From Thermodesulfobacteriota bacterium (GTDB lineage Bacteria; Desulfobacterota; QYQD01), in assembly GCA_031082315.1 (NCBI GenBank), contig JAVHLC010000007.1, positions 100,967-164,966 of the forward strand: a stretch of 64,000 nt of DNA, in the 5' to 3' direction. Every line of letters begins with the position of its first letter. Positions within the stretch are counted from its first letter, which is position 1. Positions 24,673 to 34,910 of this stretch are shown here, piece by piece. Below the pieces are notes generated by a model. It did no database searches. It was given only the letters and a program-made list of their open reading frames with translations, and had not been told where the DNA came from. The position numbers and the translations under genes were made by a program.

Positions 24673-26943
24673 ATGAGGACAAAAAGGTTTTGGTTTTCCC
24701 TGGTTGCAGTAATGATGCTGATTTGTGTCGGTTGCAGCACTCCAGAGGAAAAGAAGGCCAAACATTATAAAAAGGGCATGGAGTTGGTTAAGGAAAATAA
24801 GCTGGATGAGGCCATTATTGAGTTTAAAAATGCCCTTCAGATCGATCCCAAATATGTGGATGGGCACCATAAATTAGGCCTTGCTTATCTCAAAAAGGGG
24901 AATCTAAGGGGTGCATTTGGAGAACTAAGCCGAACGGCGGAACTTAATCCTGAGCTATACGATGCCCAGATTAAACTTGGAAATCTATACATGTTAGGCC
25001 GAAAGCTACCGGAGGCAAAAGAAAAGGCCGCCTTAGTCTTAAAAAAAGAGCCTGACAATATTGATGCCCTCTATCTGTCAGGCAACATTCTATTGGCAGA
25101 AGGTAAACCCGACGAAACTATTGCCACCCTGAATAAAATTATTGCTCTCGATCCTAAACAGTCCCCGGCCTACATATTACTGGCCAGGATTTATGCAGGG
25201 CAGAAGAAATTAGATCTCGCGGAGGAATACCTTAAAAAGGCAATGGCGGCAGATGAGAAGGCGCCCGGCCCCCGGCTCACGCTGGCTGATTTTTATGCCC
25301 GTACCGGACGGATTGACCAGGCAGAAGCCGAATTGAAAAAGATCATCTCCTTAAACCCCAAAAAAGCAGACTATTACATTATACTGGGCAATTTCTATAT
25401 AGCAACACGCAGGCCGGCAGAGGCTGAGGGTACCTTTAAAAAGGCCTCGCAGCTCGATCCCAAAGACCCAAAGCCTTTTATGGTCCTGGGGCGATATTAT
25501 GCCTTACAGAATAAGTTTGAACCGGCCCTTGCCGAGTTCAAAAAGGCTTCGGAGGCCAAAGCTGATGATTTGAATATCAAAAATGCCATAGCCATGCTCT
25601 ATTATGACTTCGGAAAGATAAAAGAGGCCGAAAAAGAACTGGAAGATATCCTTGACGAAAACGAAAAGAACACCCCGGCCCGGGTACTTAAGGGCCGGAT
25701 TTATCTCAAGAAGAGAGATTTTACCGACGCCCTGACCGAATTTGATGGGATTCTTAAAGAGGAGCCGCGTCTTCAGGACGTCCGCTATTATAAGGCCCTG
25801 GCCCATATCGGGAAAGGTGAGACCCAGCTCGCTAAAAACAGCTTGGTCGAGGTCGTTAAGCAGTCGCCGGGCCTCACAAAGGCAAGATTGCTGCTGGCCG
25901 AGATCTATCTGGGAGAACGGGCCGTTGACGCCGCACAAAAGGAACTGCAGGAAGTAATTAAGGTTCAGCCCGGAAATCTCCAGGCCAGGCTCCTCCTTGG
26001 AGACAGTTATATGGGGCAAAAAAAGGTCAAGGAGGCGCAAAAGGAATATCAGGAGGCCAAGAACATAGCTCCCAAGTCACCGGCAGGTTATTATCGTCTG
26101 GGTATAGCTTACCGTGTGATGGGCCAGAATAATCCGGCGTTAAATGAGTTTGAAGACGCCTTAAAGTTAAATCCCCATCTTATTGATGCCTTGAGCCAGG
26201 TGGTTTCTATTCACGTGGCGGGGAGAGATATAAAAAAGGCCATAACGCGGGCGGAAGAACAGCTTAAACGTTCCCCCAACAATCCTTTTATCTATAACCT
26301 GCTCGGCAATCTCCACTTGGCGGATCAGAAGGTTGATCTTGCGGAAGTAAACTACAAGAAGGCAATCAGTATCAGTCCTGACTTTGTCTCTCCGTATATG
26401 GCCCTGGGCAGGCTGTATGCAGCCACAAAACGCACGGATAAGGCCGTGGCAGAGTTTCAGGAGGCCATAAAAAGGAATCCAAAGGCTATAACCGCACGCA
26501 TGAGTCTGGGGGTCTTATATGAATCCCAGGGTAAATACGAGGCTGCCCAAAAAGAATATCGGGAAATCTTAAAAACCAATCCGAAATTTTCCCCGGCGGC
26601 AAATAACCTGGCCTGTAACCTGACGGAACATGGCGGAAACATAGACGAAGCCCTTACCCTGGCCCAAATGGCCAAGGAACAGAACCCTGAAGACCCGGGC
26701 ATCGCTGATACCCTGGGATGGATCTACTATAAGAAAAACATTGTTGACAGGGCTATAAGAGAGTTTGAAGATGCCATTAAAAAGATTCCTAATCATCCTA
26801 GCATCCATTATCACTTAGGCATGGCCTATCTAAAGAAAGGAGATAAGACTAAGGCTAAGGCAGAGTTGGCCAAGGCCCTCAGTATAAGTCGTGCCTTCCC
26901 GGAGGCTAGAGAGGCGGAAAAGGCCCTGGCAGGCATAAAATAA
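24673..26943 (+). CDS. Large TPR-repeat lipoprotein
   Basis: A 756-residue protein with a lipoprotein-type signal (MRTKRFWFSLVAVMML then CVGC, cleavage before Cys21; the -3 residue is Cys, not Leu) and about 20 tetratricopeptide repeats filling the rest. Residues after the Cys (ST) favour outer-membrane sorting. It could be a scaffold for polysaccharide or exosortase-type machinery (PrsT-like), or pilus-related; the partner is not in the window. A good aaggag ribosome site precedes the ATG. Its TAA stop starts a gctatcagc array shared with the convergent rtcA. Confidence 0.85.
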   Translation: MRTKRFWFSLVAVMMLICVGCSTPEEKKAKHYKKGMELVKENKLDEAIIEFKNALQIDPKYVDGHHKLGLAYLKKGNLRGAFGELSRTAELNPELYDAQIKLGNLYMLGRKLPEAKEKAALVLKKEPDNIDALYLSGNILLAEGKPDETIATLNKIIALDPKQSPAYILLARIYAGQKKLDLAEEYLKKAMAADEKAPGPRLTLADFYARTGRIDQAEAELKKIISLNPKKADYYIILGNFYIATRRPAEAEGTFKKASQLDPKDPKPFMVLGRYYALQNKFEPALAEFKKASEAKADDLNIKNAIAMLYYDFGKIKEAEKELEDILDENEKNTPARVLKGRIYLKKRDFTDALTEFDGILKEEPRLQDVRYYKALAHIGKGETQLAKNSLVEVVKQSPGLTKARLLLAEIYLGERAVDAAQKELQEVIKVQPGNLQARLLLGDSYMGQKKVKEAQKEYQEAKNIAPKSPAGYYRLGIAYRVMGQNNPALNEFEDALKLNPHLIDALSQVVSIHVAGRDIKKAITRAEEQLKRSPNNPFIYNLLGNLHLADQKVDLAEVNYKKAISISPDFVSPYMALGRLYAATKRTDKAVAEFQEAIKRNPKAITARMSLGVLYESQGKYEAAQKEYREILKTNPKFSPAANNLACNLTEHGGNIDEALTLAQMAKEQNPEDPGIADTLGWIYYKKNIVDRAIREFEDAIKKIPNHPSIHYHLGMAYLKKGDKTKAKAELAKALSISRAFPEAREAEKALAGIK

Positions 26944-26975
26944 GCTATCAGCTATCAGCCTTCAGCTTTTAGCTC
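26941..26975. repeat. Heptamer array shared by two convergent stop codons
   Basis: taagctatcagctatcagcc followed by ttcagcttttagc. The first triplet is the TPR gene stop; on the other strand the same array gives the last residues (AKS) and TGA stop of rtcA. The two genes are only 18 bases apart. Confidence 0.85.
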
Positions 26976-28038
26976 TTAATTCTGGAAGGCATGTTACGAT
27001 GCCAGGGTTGCCAAGCTTGCCTTCTGCATGGAATCTGGCCTGGGTAAACTGTTCAACAACCCATATATTGGTCATGAGGTGTAAGGTTATCTCCGCGGTA
27101 AATATTTTGCTTTTCCCATCAGCCAAGGCCATATAGGGAATGAGCTGATCGGCCAGGTGTCTATCTACGGCCGCCTGACTATCCAAAAAGGAGAGGAATA
27201 GAGCGGCAGCCTCATCGGCTACTTCCTCCGCCCGTTTCCCTCTGGCCCCTAAGGCCGAAAAACCGGCATAGGAATCGCCTCCCCGAACCCTTAAGAACAC
27301 AAAAGTCCCCTGACCAATAGAAGGCGCCGTAATCTCTTCACAGGAGGCTGTTATCCCCTCAGCGGCACGCCGCGGCGTATCTTCGAAAATTCTCTTAAAC
27401 AATTGTCTCTTTTGTCGGGTTATGATGTGCTCCGGCAGATTGGAAGCTGCTGATATTGCGGTCACCTCTTCGGGTTGCAGCTTGTCGGTTTTAGATATGC
27501 CCTTCAGCCGGGTAACCGGCTTTATGGAGAAATGGACGATGCCTTCGCCCATAGGATACCAACCCCATCGTTCAAGATGGGCATCTACCACCATGCCCAT
27601 TCCCTCTATAGTAGGGATAAATACTCCGGCCAGGTAGTGAAAGGGCGGACTCCAGGGCACATGAGTACCGCCTTTTATGGTCACATCGGAAGGCTCGCCT
27701 GCAAAAGCTAATGGAAGTGATATGGTTTGAAAGACCAGAGAGACGGATCCGGCGCTTCCTCTTTCTTCGGCCACATCAAAGAGATATTTGCCGCCTTTTA
27801 GTGTAACAGGCCGAAAGGCGAGGGTGGTTGAACCGATGGTAGCGCCGTCAACTGCTGCCTGGCTGATCGCCTTTGCTGCCCTTACACCGGCCAGATGCTG
27901 CGGGCGCAGACCGGAATTTTTTCTGTTAGCGCGGATGTTATAGATGCGGAAGGGCTTCTGGAGGAGACAGGATAGACTTAGAGCGGTCCGTAATATCTGC
28001 CCGCCTCCCTCTCCATAAGAGCCATCGATTTCGATCAT
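26962..28038 (-). CDS. rtcA: RNA 3'-terminal phosphate cyclase
   Basis: Converts RNA 3'-phosphate to 2',3'-cyclic phosphate using ATP through a covalent AMP-histidine. Motifs: IEIDGSYGEGGGQILRTAL at the start, RPQHLAGVRAAK, ERGSAGSVSLVFQT, and the nucleophile region VDRHLADQLIPYMALADG with His294. 358 residues, normal length. No rtcB ligase is nearby. The last residues ELRAKS and the stop are in a heptamer array. Confidence 0.93.
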   Translation of the reverse strand: MIEIDGSYGEGGGQILRTALSLSCLLQKPFRIYNIRANRKNSGLRPQHLAGVRAAKAISQAAVDGATIGSTTLAFRPVTLKGGKYLFDVAEERGSAGSVSLVFQTISLPLAFAGEPSDVTIKGGTHVPWSPPFHYLAGVFIPTIEGMGMVVDAHLERWGWYPMGEGIVHFSIKPVTRLKGISKTDKLQPEEVTAISAASNLPEHIITRQKRQLFKRIFEDTPRRAAEGITASCEEITAPSIGQGTFVFLRVRGGDSYAGFSALGARGKRAEEVADEAAALFLSFLDSQAAVDRHLADQLIPYMALADGKSKIFTAEITLHLMTNIWVVEQFTQARFHAEGKLGNPGIVTCLPELRAKS

Positions 28039-28041
28039 ATG

Positions 28042-28078
28042 GTCAGTTAGCAGCTCTCAGCGATCAGCTTTCAGCTAT
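28042..28078. repeat. Heptamer array upstream of rtcA
   Basis: ggtcagttagcagctctcagcgatcagctttcagctatg, a degenerate array just upstream of the rtcA start on the minus strand; it leaves no obvious promoter close to the start. Confidence 0.75.
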
Positions 28079-28151
28079 GAACCATGCCCCATCACTCTTT
28101 TTCTGACTGCTGACTATCGACTTAGGACTAATGATTACTGGGATTGCCTTT

Positions 28152-29642
28152 TTAATTTTCAGAAACCGGGATACGTAAAGAAAATATGGTGTTGCTATAT
28201 TGTTCCTGGACGGATAGGTCGAAATTGTATTTTTTTCTTAAAAGATTAAGAAGGCATAGCAGAAAATTGTTTTGTGGTGCTTGCATTGAGGCCGTACCCG
28301 AATGTCTTATATCCAGACAAATCATATTATTTTCAAATCCGGTGGAAATAAAAAGCTCCTTTTTATCAGAAAGGTTCATGGCCTTGATGCAATAGTCTAA
28401 GAGATTGAAAATAAGTTGTGAAAAATCGATATAAGCCCCCCATATAAAGGGAAGGTCTTTTGCCAGGGCCAACTTTTTGTTAATTTCATACCTGAATTTC
28501 TGGTTTGCTTCCAGGAACATAATCTCGTTCATAATAATATCATTCAGATTAAGAAGCCGGGGCATCGTGTCCTGCTCTTTCTTTATCCTGGTCATGAAAT
28601 TACGACATAGATCAGAGAGGATTTGTACATTATGACCGATCATCCTCAGCCCTTCTATATACTTATCAAGTTTGTCTATCCCTTGAGCGCTATGAGAAGA
28701 ATCTGCCAAGTTATTTTTACCGGCTTGCATCTCGAGATTTAACAGTTCAAGTCTGCCTTGTATGGAAGAAAGGGGGTTAACCATATTATTCAATAACCCT
28801 TTTATTATTAACCCGACGGAAGAATGTCTGGATTGTTCAATAAGGAGTGATTCAAGCTCTTTTTCCCGTAAGGACCATTGCCTTTCCTTTGAAACGTCCT
28901 GGATTACGATTATTATACCTGAAACAGCTCCACTAGCTTCAATAACAGACCTTAGTTCTAAGTCTAAATAGTTATTATTTGATTCTTTTAGAGGTGGTTC
29001 ATAAGAAACATTTTTAATTCTATAGCTCTTACCACCCAAGACTTCCTGCAATATGTCTTTAAATGTCTTTTCCTGATACCGTAAATTAAATAGCTTGTTC
29101 ACCTCCCAGATGGGTCGGCCGATTACTTTTTGCTTTTCCGGTATGAATGCAGCACATTGCTTTGGATTGTAATTTCTGATTACAAATTCCTCGTCTAATA
29201 TAATAACCCCATTATTTACCGAGTTAATGACGTGGTTGTTCAGATTTTTGAGTTGTTGAATCTCAGGGTAAAATGGATGCCGGGCATAATCAACAAATGC
29301 CGCCAGGTTATTATCCATATATTGTGAGACTAATTTTATGGGCATTACAAAGGATACGGGTTTTTCAAATTTAACGCCCATACCGGATTCATGATTGGGT
29401 TGACGATCAATGACCCAGCGTACGTCGCCTTTGACTCTGACTAACTGGTCCGTTTCCGGAATGGTAAAATTCAGATTTATGGCGGTTCCAACGTCCGGTA
29501 GTTCTTCCGATAGAATAAATACCCCGTTTTGATGAATATCTAAGGCAATACTGTCTTCAAAATCTCTGCCGGCAACACGGTGACGGACGGGAAGCCGTAA
29601 CGGGATACGAAAATGTCTTCTTCTTTCACCATCTAAGTGCAT
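28152..29642 (-). CDS. PilZ-PAS protein with degenerate histidine-kinase module
   Basis: A 496-residue cytoplasmic protein. A PilZ domain (about 5-105) has the c-di-GMP-binding RRHFR (8-12) and DIHQNG (35-40). A PAS/PAC domain follows (about 135-255), then a kinase-like region. In the dimerisation helix the usual HEINNPL reads NNMVNPL, so the phospho-accepting His is Asn285. In the ATPase part the N-box reads NLLDYCIKAM (Tyr for the Mg-binding Asn) and no DxGxG box is seen. It is thus probably a c-di-GMP-sensing pseudokinase. It lies 284 bases downstream of a sigma-54 activator and near the che operon. Confidence 0.8.
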   Translation of the reverse strand: MHLDGERRRHFRIPLRLPVRHRVAGRDFEDSIALDIHQNGVFILSEELPDVGTAINLNFTIPETDQLVRVKGDVRWVIDRQPNHESGMGVKFEKPVSFVMPIKLVSQYMDNNLAAFVDYARHPFYPEIQQLKNLNNHVINSVNNGVIILDEEFVIRNYNPKQCAAFIPEKQKVIGRPIWEVNKLFNLRYQEKTFKDILQEVLGGKSYRIKNVSYEPPLKESNNNYLDLELRSVIEASGAVSGIIIVIQDVSKERQWSLREKELESLLIEQSRHSSVGLIIKGLLNNMVNPLSSIQGRLELLNLEMQAGKNNLADSSHSAQGIDKLDKYIEGLRMIGHNVQILSDLCRNFMTRIKKEQDTMPRLLNLNDIIMNEIMFLEANQKFRYEINKKLALAKDLPFIWGAYIDFSQLIFNLLDYCIKAMNLSDKKELFISTGFENNMICLDIRHSGTASMQAPQNNFLLCLLNLLRKKYNFDLSVQEQYSNTIFSLRIPVSEN

Positions 29643-29926
29643 ATTAACACCACTTTCTTTAAGCCCGGACTAAACTTAACATAAGAGTGCCGCTGACATA
29701 GTTATTTTGAACGCTTCCAATATTGAGCAAAAAAGGTGCCAGAACTTTCATAGGCCATAGACAATTAATAACTGTTGGATATTATGAATGATTTAATTAT
29801 ATGTGTAAATCCCGGGCAGAAACGTTTAAGGCGTAAATGGAAATACTGGTAAACTTATTGTGGAAGTTTTTTCTCCTGGTAGTGGAAATATTTTTCTCAC
29901 CTGCAAGTCTTATAGTGAATACTGTC

Positions 29927-31018
29927 TCATTTTCTTTCCTTGTCTAAATCGGGCGGTTTTTTTATGTCCGCCTCCTTTATTTTATAGAGCAGGGCCTTAT
30001 AACTGATCTTAAGATGTCGTGCGGCCATTTTTTTATTCCAGTTTGTTCTTTTTAAAACTTCCTCTATCACCTCTTTTTCGATCTTCAGGAGGGCCTGTTT
30101 TTTGATTTCTTTAAGGGAAGGAAGGGAGATGATCCTCTCTTTTTCTTCACCCAGATCTATTAACTTCTCCAGAACATCCCGGGATATTTTTTCTTTTGCT
30201 TTTACATCCGGCGCCGCTATGGCTATATCCCTTCTTGTGGGCGCCGCATGGATTTTATCGAGGATTTCTTCCTTTAATTGTTCCCAATCATTCAGGACCA
30301 GGAGCCTTTTTATGTAGTTTTCCATTTCCCGCACATTTCCAGGCCAGTGGTAACTGGAAAAGACATCTAGTACTTCTTTATCCAGAACGAAATCAGGATT
30401 AAACTGCTCACCATAGCGTGAGAGGAAATGCTCAAATAAAATGGGTATATCTTCCTTTCTGTCGCGGAGGGGAGGCACCAGGATTTTTATAATATTTAAA
30501 CGATAAAAAAGATCTTCTCTAAAAAGACCTCGCTTAACCTCATTTTCCAGGTTGTGGTTAGTTGCTGAGACTACCCAGGTATTCACCTTGACATCCTTTT
30601 TACCACCAATTCTCGAAAATTCGCCATCCTGAAGTACCTGCAATAATTTTGATTGCAATGTTAACGGCATATCTCCAATTTCGTCTAAGAATATGGTGCC
30701 GTCATTTGCCTGTTCAAATTTACCAGGTTTCAGTCCGTCAGCCCCGGTAAAGGCGCCTTTTTCATAGCCAAACAATTCACTTTCCAGGAGCTCGGAGGGG
30801 AGGGCGGCACAATTGACCTTAACAAAGGGGAAATCCTTGCGGTGGGACTGGAAATGCAAGGACCGGGCAACTAATTCCTTGCCGACACCGCTTTCTCCGT
30901 AAATTACAACCGTCAGATCAGTATCGACTATTTGCTTAATAAGCTCTTTTATTCTTTTAATTGGCTCACTTTCACCAACTATCATATCCATAATATCCAT
31001 ACTGGATGCCGTCTCCAT
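29927..31018 (-). CDS. Sigma-54-dependent activator without sensor domain
   Basis: A 363-residue bacterial enhancer-binding protein that opens sigma-54 promoters. It begins directly with the AAA+ domain: Walker A GESGVGKE (41-48), GAFTGA loop (88-93) for sigma-54 contact, Walker B FLDEIGD (110-116). It ends with a Fis-type helix-turn-helix, NKKMAARHLKISYKALLYKI. There is no receiver, GAF or CARF domain, as in PspF, so it must be controlled by a partner protein or expression level. The PilZ pseudokinase next door is a candidate partner (inference). Confidence 0.9.
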   Translation of the reverse strand: METASSMDIMDMIVGESEPIKRIKELIKQIVDTDLTVVIYGESGVGKELVARSLHFQSHRKDFPFVKVNCAALPSELLESELFGYEKGAFTGADGLKPGKFEQANDGTIFLDEIGDMPLTLQSKLLQVLQDGEFSRIGGKKDVKVNTWVVSATNHNLENEVKRGLFREDLFYRLNIIKILVPPLRDRKEDIPILFEHFLSRYGEQFNPDFVLDKEVLDVFSSYHWPGNVREMENYIKRLLVLNDWEQLKEEILDKIHAAPTRRDIAIAAPDVKAKEKISRDVLEKLIDLGEEKERIISLPSLKEIKKQALLKIEKEVIEEVLKRTNWNKKMAARHLKISYKALLYKIKEADIKKPPDLDKERK

Positions 31019-31434
31019 GTCGTATACTATATCTTACTTTATCGACTAAAAGGAAATTTTTTTTAAAAAAAGTGGAAAAAATTTTCTTATAAAACGGAAA
31101 AGTTTTTCCATGGTCTAAAAAAATTTAATTAAATAACACAATATCAAGTAGTTTAATATATAATATTATAAATAACATCATATAGATTTAATATTATGTT
31201 GATTTTACTGTTCCTTCCCATATCAGGTACGGGATAACTCCGGGCTCGGGGTCAGGGACAAGTTTCGCAGGAACAATTTGCTTACTACGGCTCTGGTGTT
31301 TTCGGCCTCCGGGCATATCCTGCCTGAAGTTTTAAAAAGAGCTAACGTGTTACGGCAATTTTACATACGGGACATAATGTCGGATAAGATATATTATGTC
31401 AACTTTTATAGAATGAAATACTTCTTGTGAGGTC
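31019..31434. other. Non-coding AT-rich leader of the sigma-54 activator
   Basis: No convincing gene. The part next to the activator start is AT-rich (runs of taatataatattataaat) and could hold its promoter. A 75-codon frame without an ATG before its last codons is open on the plus strand from 31203 to 31430, but matches nothing I recognise. Confidence 0.4.
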
Positions 31435-31599
31435 ATCAGTTTAGCCTTTTGAAAAACTGGCTAACCTTCAATTCAAAATGCAAGATTCAAAGTGCAAAAT
31501 TCAAAATGTTGATGGTTTTGTCCGAAATTTTACATTTTCCATGTTGCATTTTCCATTTTGCAATGAGATTTAGCGCATTTTTAAAAGCGCTAAATTGTT
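31435..31599. repeat. Duplicated palindromic element, copy 1 (after cheB)
   Basis: About 165 bases, nearly identical to 48432-48584. It begins with the hairpin ttagcc-ttttgaaaaact-ggctaa and ends with tttagcgc-atttttaaaa-gcgctaaa (31569-31594); between them are complementary words ttcaaaatgcaagattcaaa and ttgcattttccattttgc. It follows the cheB stop directly on the minus strand, so its terminal hairpin may end che transcription. This copy has about 13 extra bases (gttgcattttcca) compared with copy 2. Confidence 0.88.
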
Positions 31600-31615
31600 A
31601 CCTTACAAGGTCATC

Positions 31616-33152
<1,537 letters not shown>

Positions 33153-33156
<4 letters not shown>

Positions 33157-33536
33157 CTGGCCTTCTCCATAATCTCTTCGAGTTTTTCCTTGATTACCTC
33201 AGGCATAAACGGCTTCTGGATATACCCCTTAACCCCCAAAGACATGGCTTCATCTATACAGGCCTGGGAGCCTTCGGTGGTTATCATAACTACCGGGATG
33301 TTTTTATAGATCTCATGCTCTCTCATCTTTTTTACAAAGGTGAGGCCATCCATCTCCGGCATATTAATATCACTTAGAACCAGGTCTATCCACTGCCCGT
33401 TAAGAACTTCGAGCGCTTCTTTTCCATTGCCGGCCTCAAAAAAGGTCCCGACATCGAAGCCGGAAATCGAGATGACCTTGCGTATAACGCTGCGCATGGC
33501 CATAGAGTCATCGACTATTAAGACATTAAAGGCCAT
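33153..33536 (-). CDS. cheY: CheY-like response regulator (second copy)
   Basis: A stand-alone receiver of 127 residues with acidic pocket VDD (8-10), phospho-acceptor Asp56 in LSDINMPEMDG, Thr in MITTEG and Lys108 in IQKPF. It overlaps cheX by 4 bases, which suggests CheX is its phosphatase. It differs clearly from the CheY at 35740, so the two may have separate outputs. Confidence 0.9.
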
Positions 33537-33580
33537 AAGAAGCCGCCTCCCTGCCCGCCATCAGGCAGGCATTTATTGAG

Positions 33581-34414
33581 TTAACATTTGAGCAGGTCTT
33601 CCGCCTTCTGGAGTTCATGCCATAGTTCAACCATACATGATTCGAGATGTCTTTCTTTCAGACCTAATTTTTTCATGACAGCATCTTTCCCATAGTCAGC
33701 GAGGCCATAACCCGTGCCGATACCCATCATGATAGTCATCAGATTACAGAGATGAACGATGCAGGAGATGTAATTCTCCGTATCAGGCGTATGATGTTGG
33801 GCAATCGCTTCTACCAGGGCGCCGGGGAAATTCCATTCCTCAGCGATCCGCCCCCCTAATTCGGCGTGATCAATCCCGATAATCTCTTTTTCTGCCTGCA
33901 AAAAGGGATATTGCTGTTCTTTAACCAACCTGATTATTTGATCATATTCTGTCTTGACGTAAGTGCTGAGTATCACCTTGCCGATATCGTGAAGGAGAGC
34001 GGCGGTAAATAAGAAAGGATCTTCAGGCAAACCTGTTTTTCGCACCAATATCTGAGAAAGAAGGGCGCAGGCCACAGAATGTCTCCAGAGTTCGCCTTTC
34101 CCCAGGCTATAACCTGCACCGGCCCTTTGGTAGTATTTACCGCTGTTGTCTGTCATAATGATTTCGTGTAAATTTTTCTGGCCGAGCAAGACCAGGGCCT
34201 CCTGCAAGGAACTGATCTTTCTCTTTAGGGCGAAGTATGCAGAATTGCATAATTTCAATATATTAGCCGTCATAGCCTGGTCAAGCTGTATAACCTTGAC
34301 CAGATCCTGAACGTTGCTTTTGGGATCGTTTAGCAAGGAAAATACCTTCTGTGCCACTTCCGGAAGTGGTGGCAATTCCTTGATACCTTTAGTAATGGTC
34401 CTGAGATCTTTCAT
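33581..34414 (-). CDS. HDOD-domain signalling protein
   Basis: A 277-residue protein consisting of one HDOD domain: LPPLPEVAQKVFSLL, DQAMTANILKLCNSAYF, LWRHSVACALLSQIL and ALLHDIGKVILS. HDOD proteins derive from HD phosphohydrolases and act in signalling; some bind c-di-GMP or nucleotides. The HD pair (HDIGK) is present, but enzyme activity is uncertain. It lies inside the che operon, overlapping cheD by 4 bases. Confidence 0.88.
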   Translation of the reverse strand: MKDLRTITKGIKELPPLPEVAQKVFSLLNDPKSNVQDLVKVIQLDQAMTANILKLCNSAYFALKRKISSLQEALVLLGQKNLHEIIMTDNSGKYYQRAGAGYSLGKGELWRHSVACALLSQILVRKTGLPEDPFLFTAALLHDIGKVILSTYVKTEYDQIIRLVKEQQYPFLQAEKEIIGIDHAELGGRIAEEWNFPGALVEAIAQHHTPDTENYISCIVHLCNLMTIMMGIGTGYGLADYGKDAVMKKLGLKERHLESCMVELWHELQKAEDLLKC

Positions 34415-34896
34415 AGTTCCATCTCTCCGCTGTCCGATACCTTGAGATAGACGCGCCCCGTGCCTATCTCAAGGCGCATAGTGCGGTTGACATTACCACC
34501 TATGTCTTCTTTGCTTATAAGAACGTCATTTTTCCAAAAGATCTTGCGAAGGGCCATGTAGTTACGTTTGCCGATATTGAAAAAGCCGCTGGCATCCATA
34601 ACCTGCGCCCCGCCCGCTATTTTAATTATTATGCGTTTTTTATCAGCGCCGTATTTATATGCCTCTTTGAAAAGCAAGGGCACGCCTGTATCTGCAAACA
34701 TGCACGGATTTTTTTCTGCCTTTTCCGGGGCTATCTTTGATTCAGGAAGCATTAGATGAAGCAACCCCCCCACCTTAACTACAGGATCATAAATGGACAC
34801 GCCGATGCAGGACCCCAGGGAGTAAGTAATTAAAATAGCCGAGGGGTCCTTGCTTACGCACATATCTGCAATACCGACGACGAGTTTGCTGGCCAC
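34411..34896 (-). CDS. cheD: Chemoreceptor glutamine deamidase
   Basis: A 161-residue protein with catalytic Cys30 in SLGSCIGV and His47 in GGLLHLMLP. It deamidates receptor glutamines and, in Bacillus, interacts with CheC. The GTG start has aagga upstream. It overlaps the HDOD gene start by 4 bases. CheD together with CheX suggests a Bacillus/Thermotoga-like adaptation scheme, although no receptor gene is present in the window. Confidence 0.92.
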   Translation of the reverse strand: MASKLVVGIADMCVSKDPSAILITYSLGSCIGVSIYDPVVKVGGLLHLMLPESKIAPEKAEKNPCMFADTGVPLLFKEAYKYGADKKRIIIKIAGGAQVMDASGFFNIGKRNYMALRKIFWKNDVLISKEDIGGNVNRTMRLEIGTGRVYLKVSDSGEMEL

Positions 34897-34910
34897 AACC
34901 GATCCTTTTT

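Noticed and set aside
29927..31018. Sigma-54 activator as RtcR controlling rtcA
   Set aside because: RtcR has an N-terminal CARF domain; this protein begins directly with AAA+, and a gene on the same strand lies between it and rtcA.
31203..31430. Open frame of 75 codons on the plus strand
   Set aside because: It has no start codon with a ribosome site before the final part, no recognisable motif, and runs up to a repeat element.
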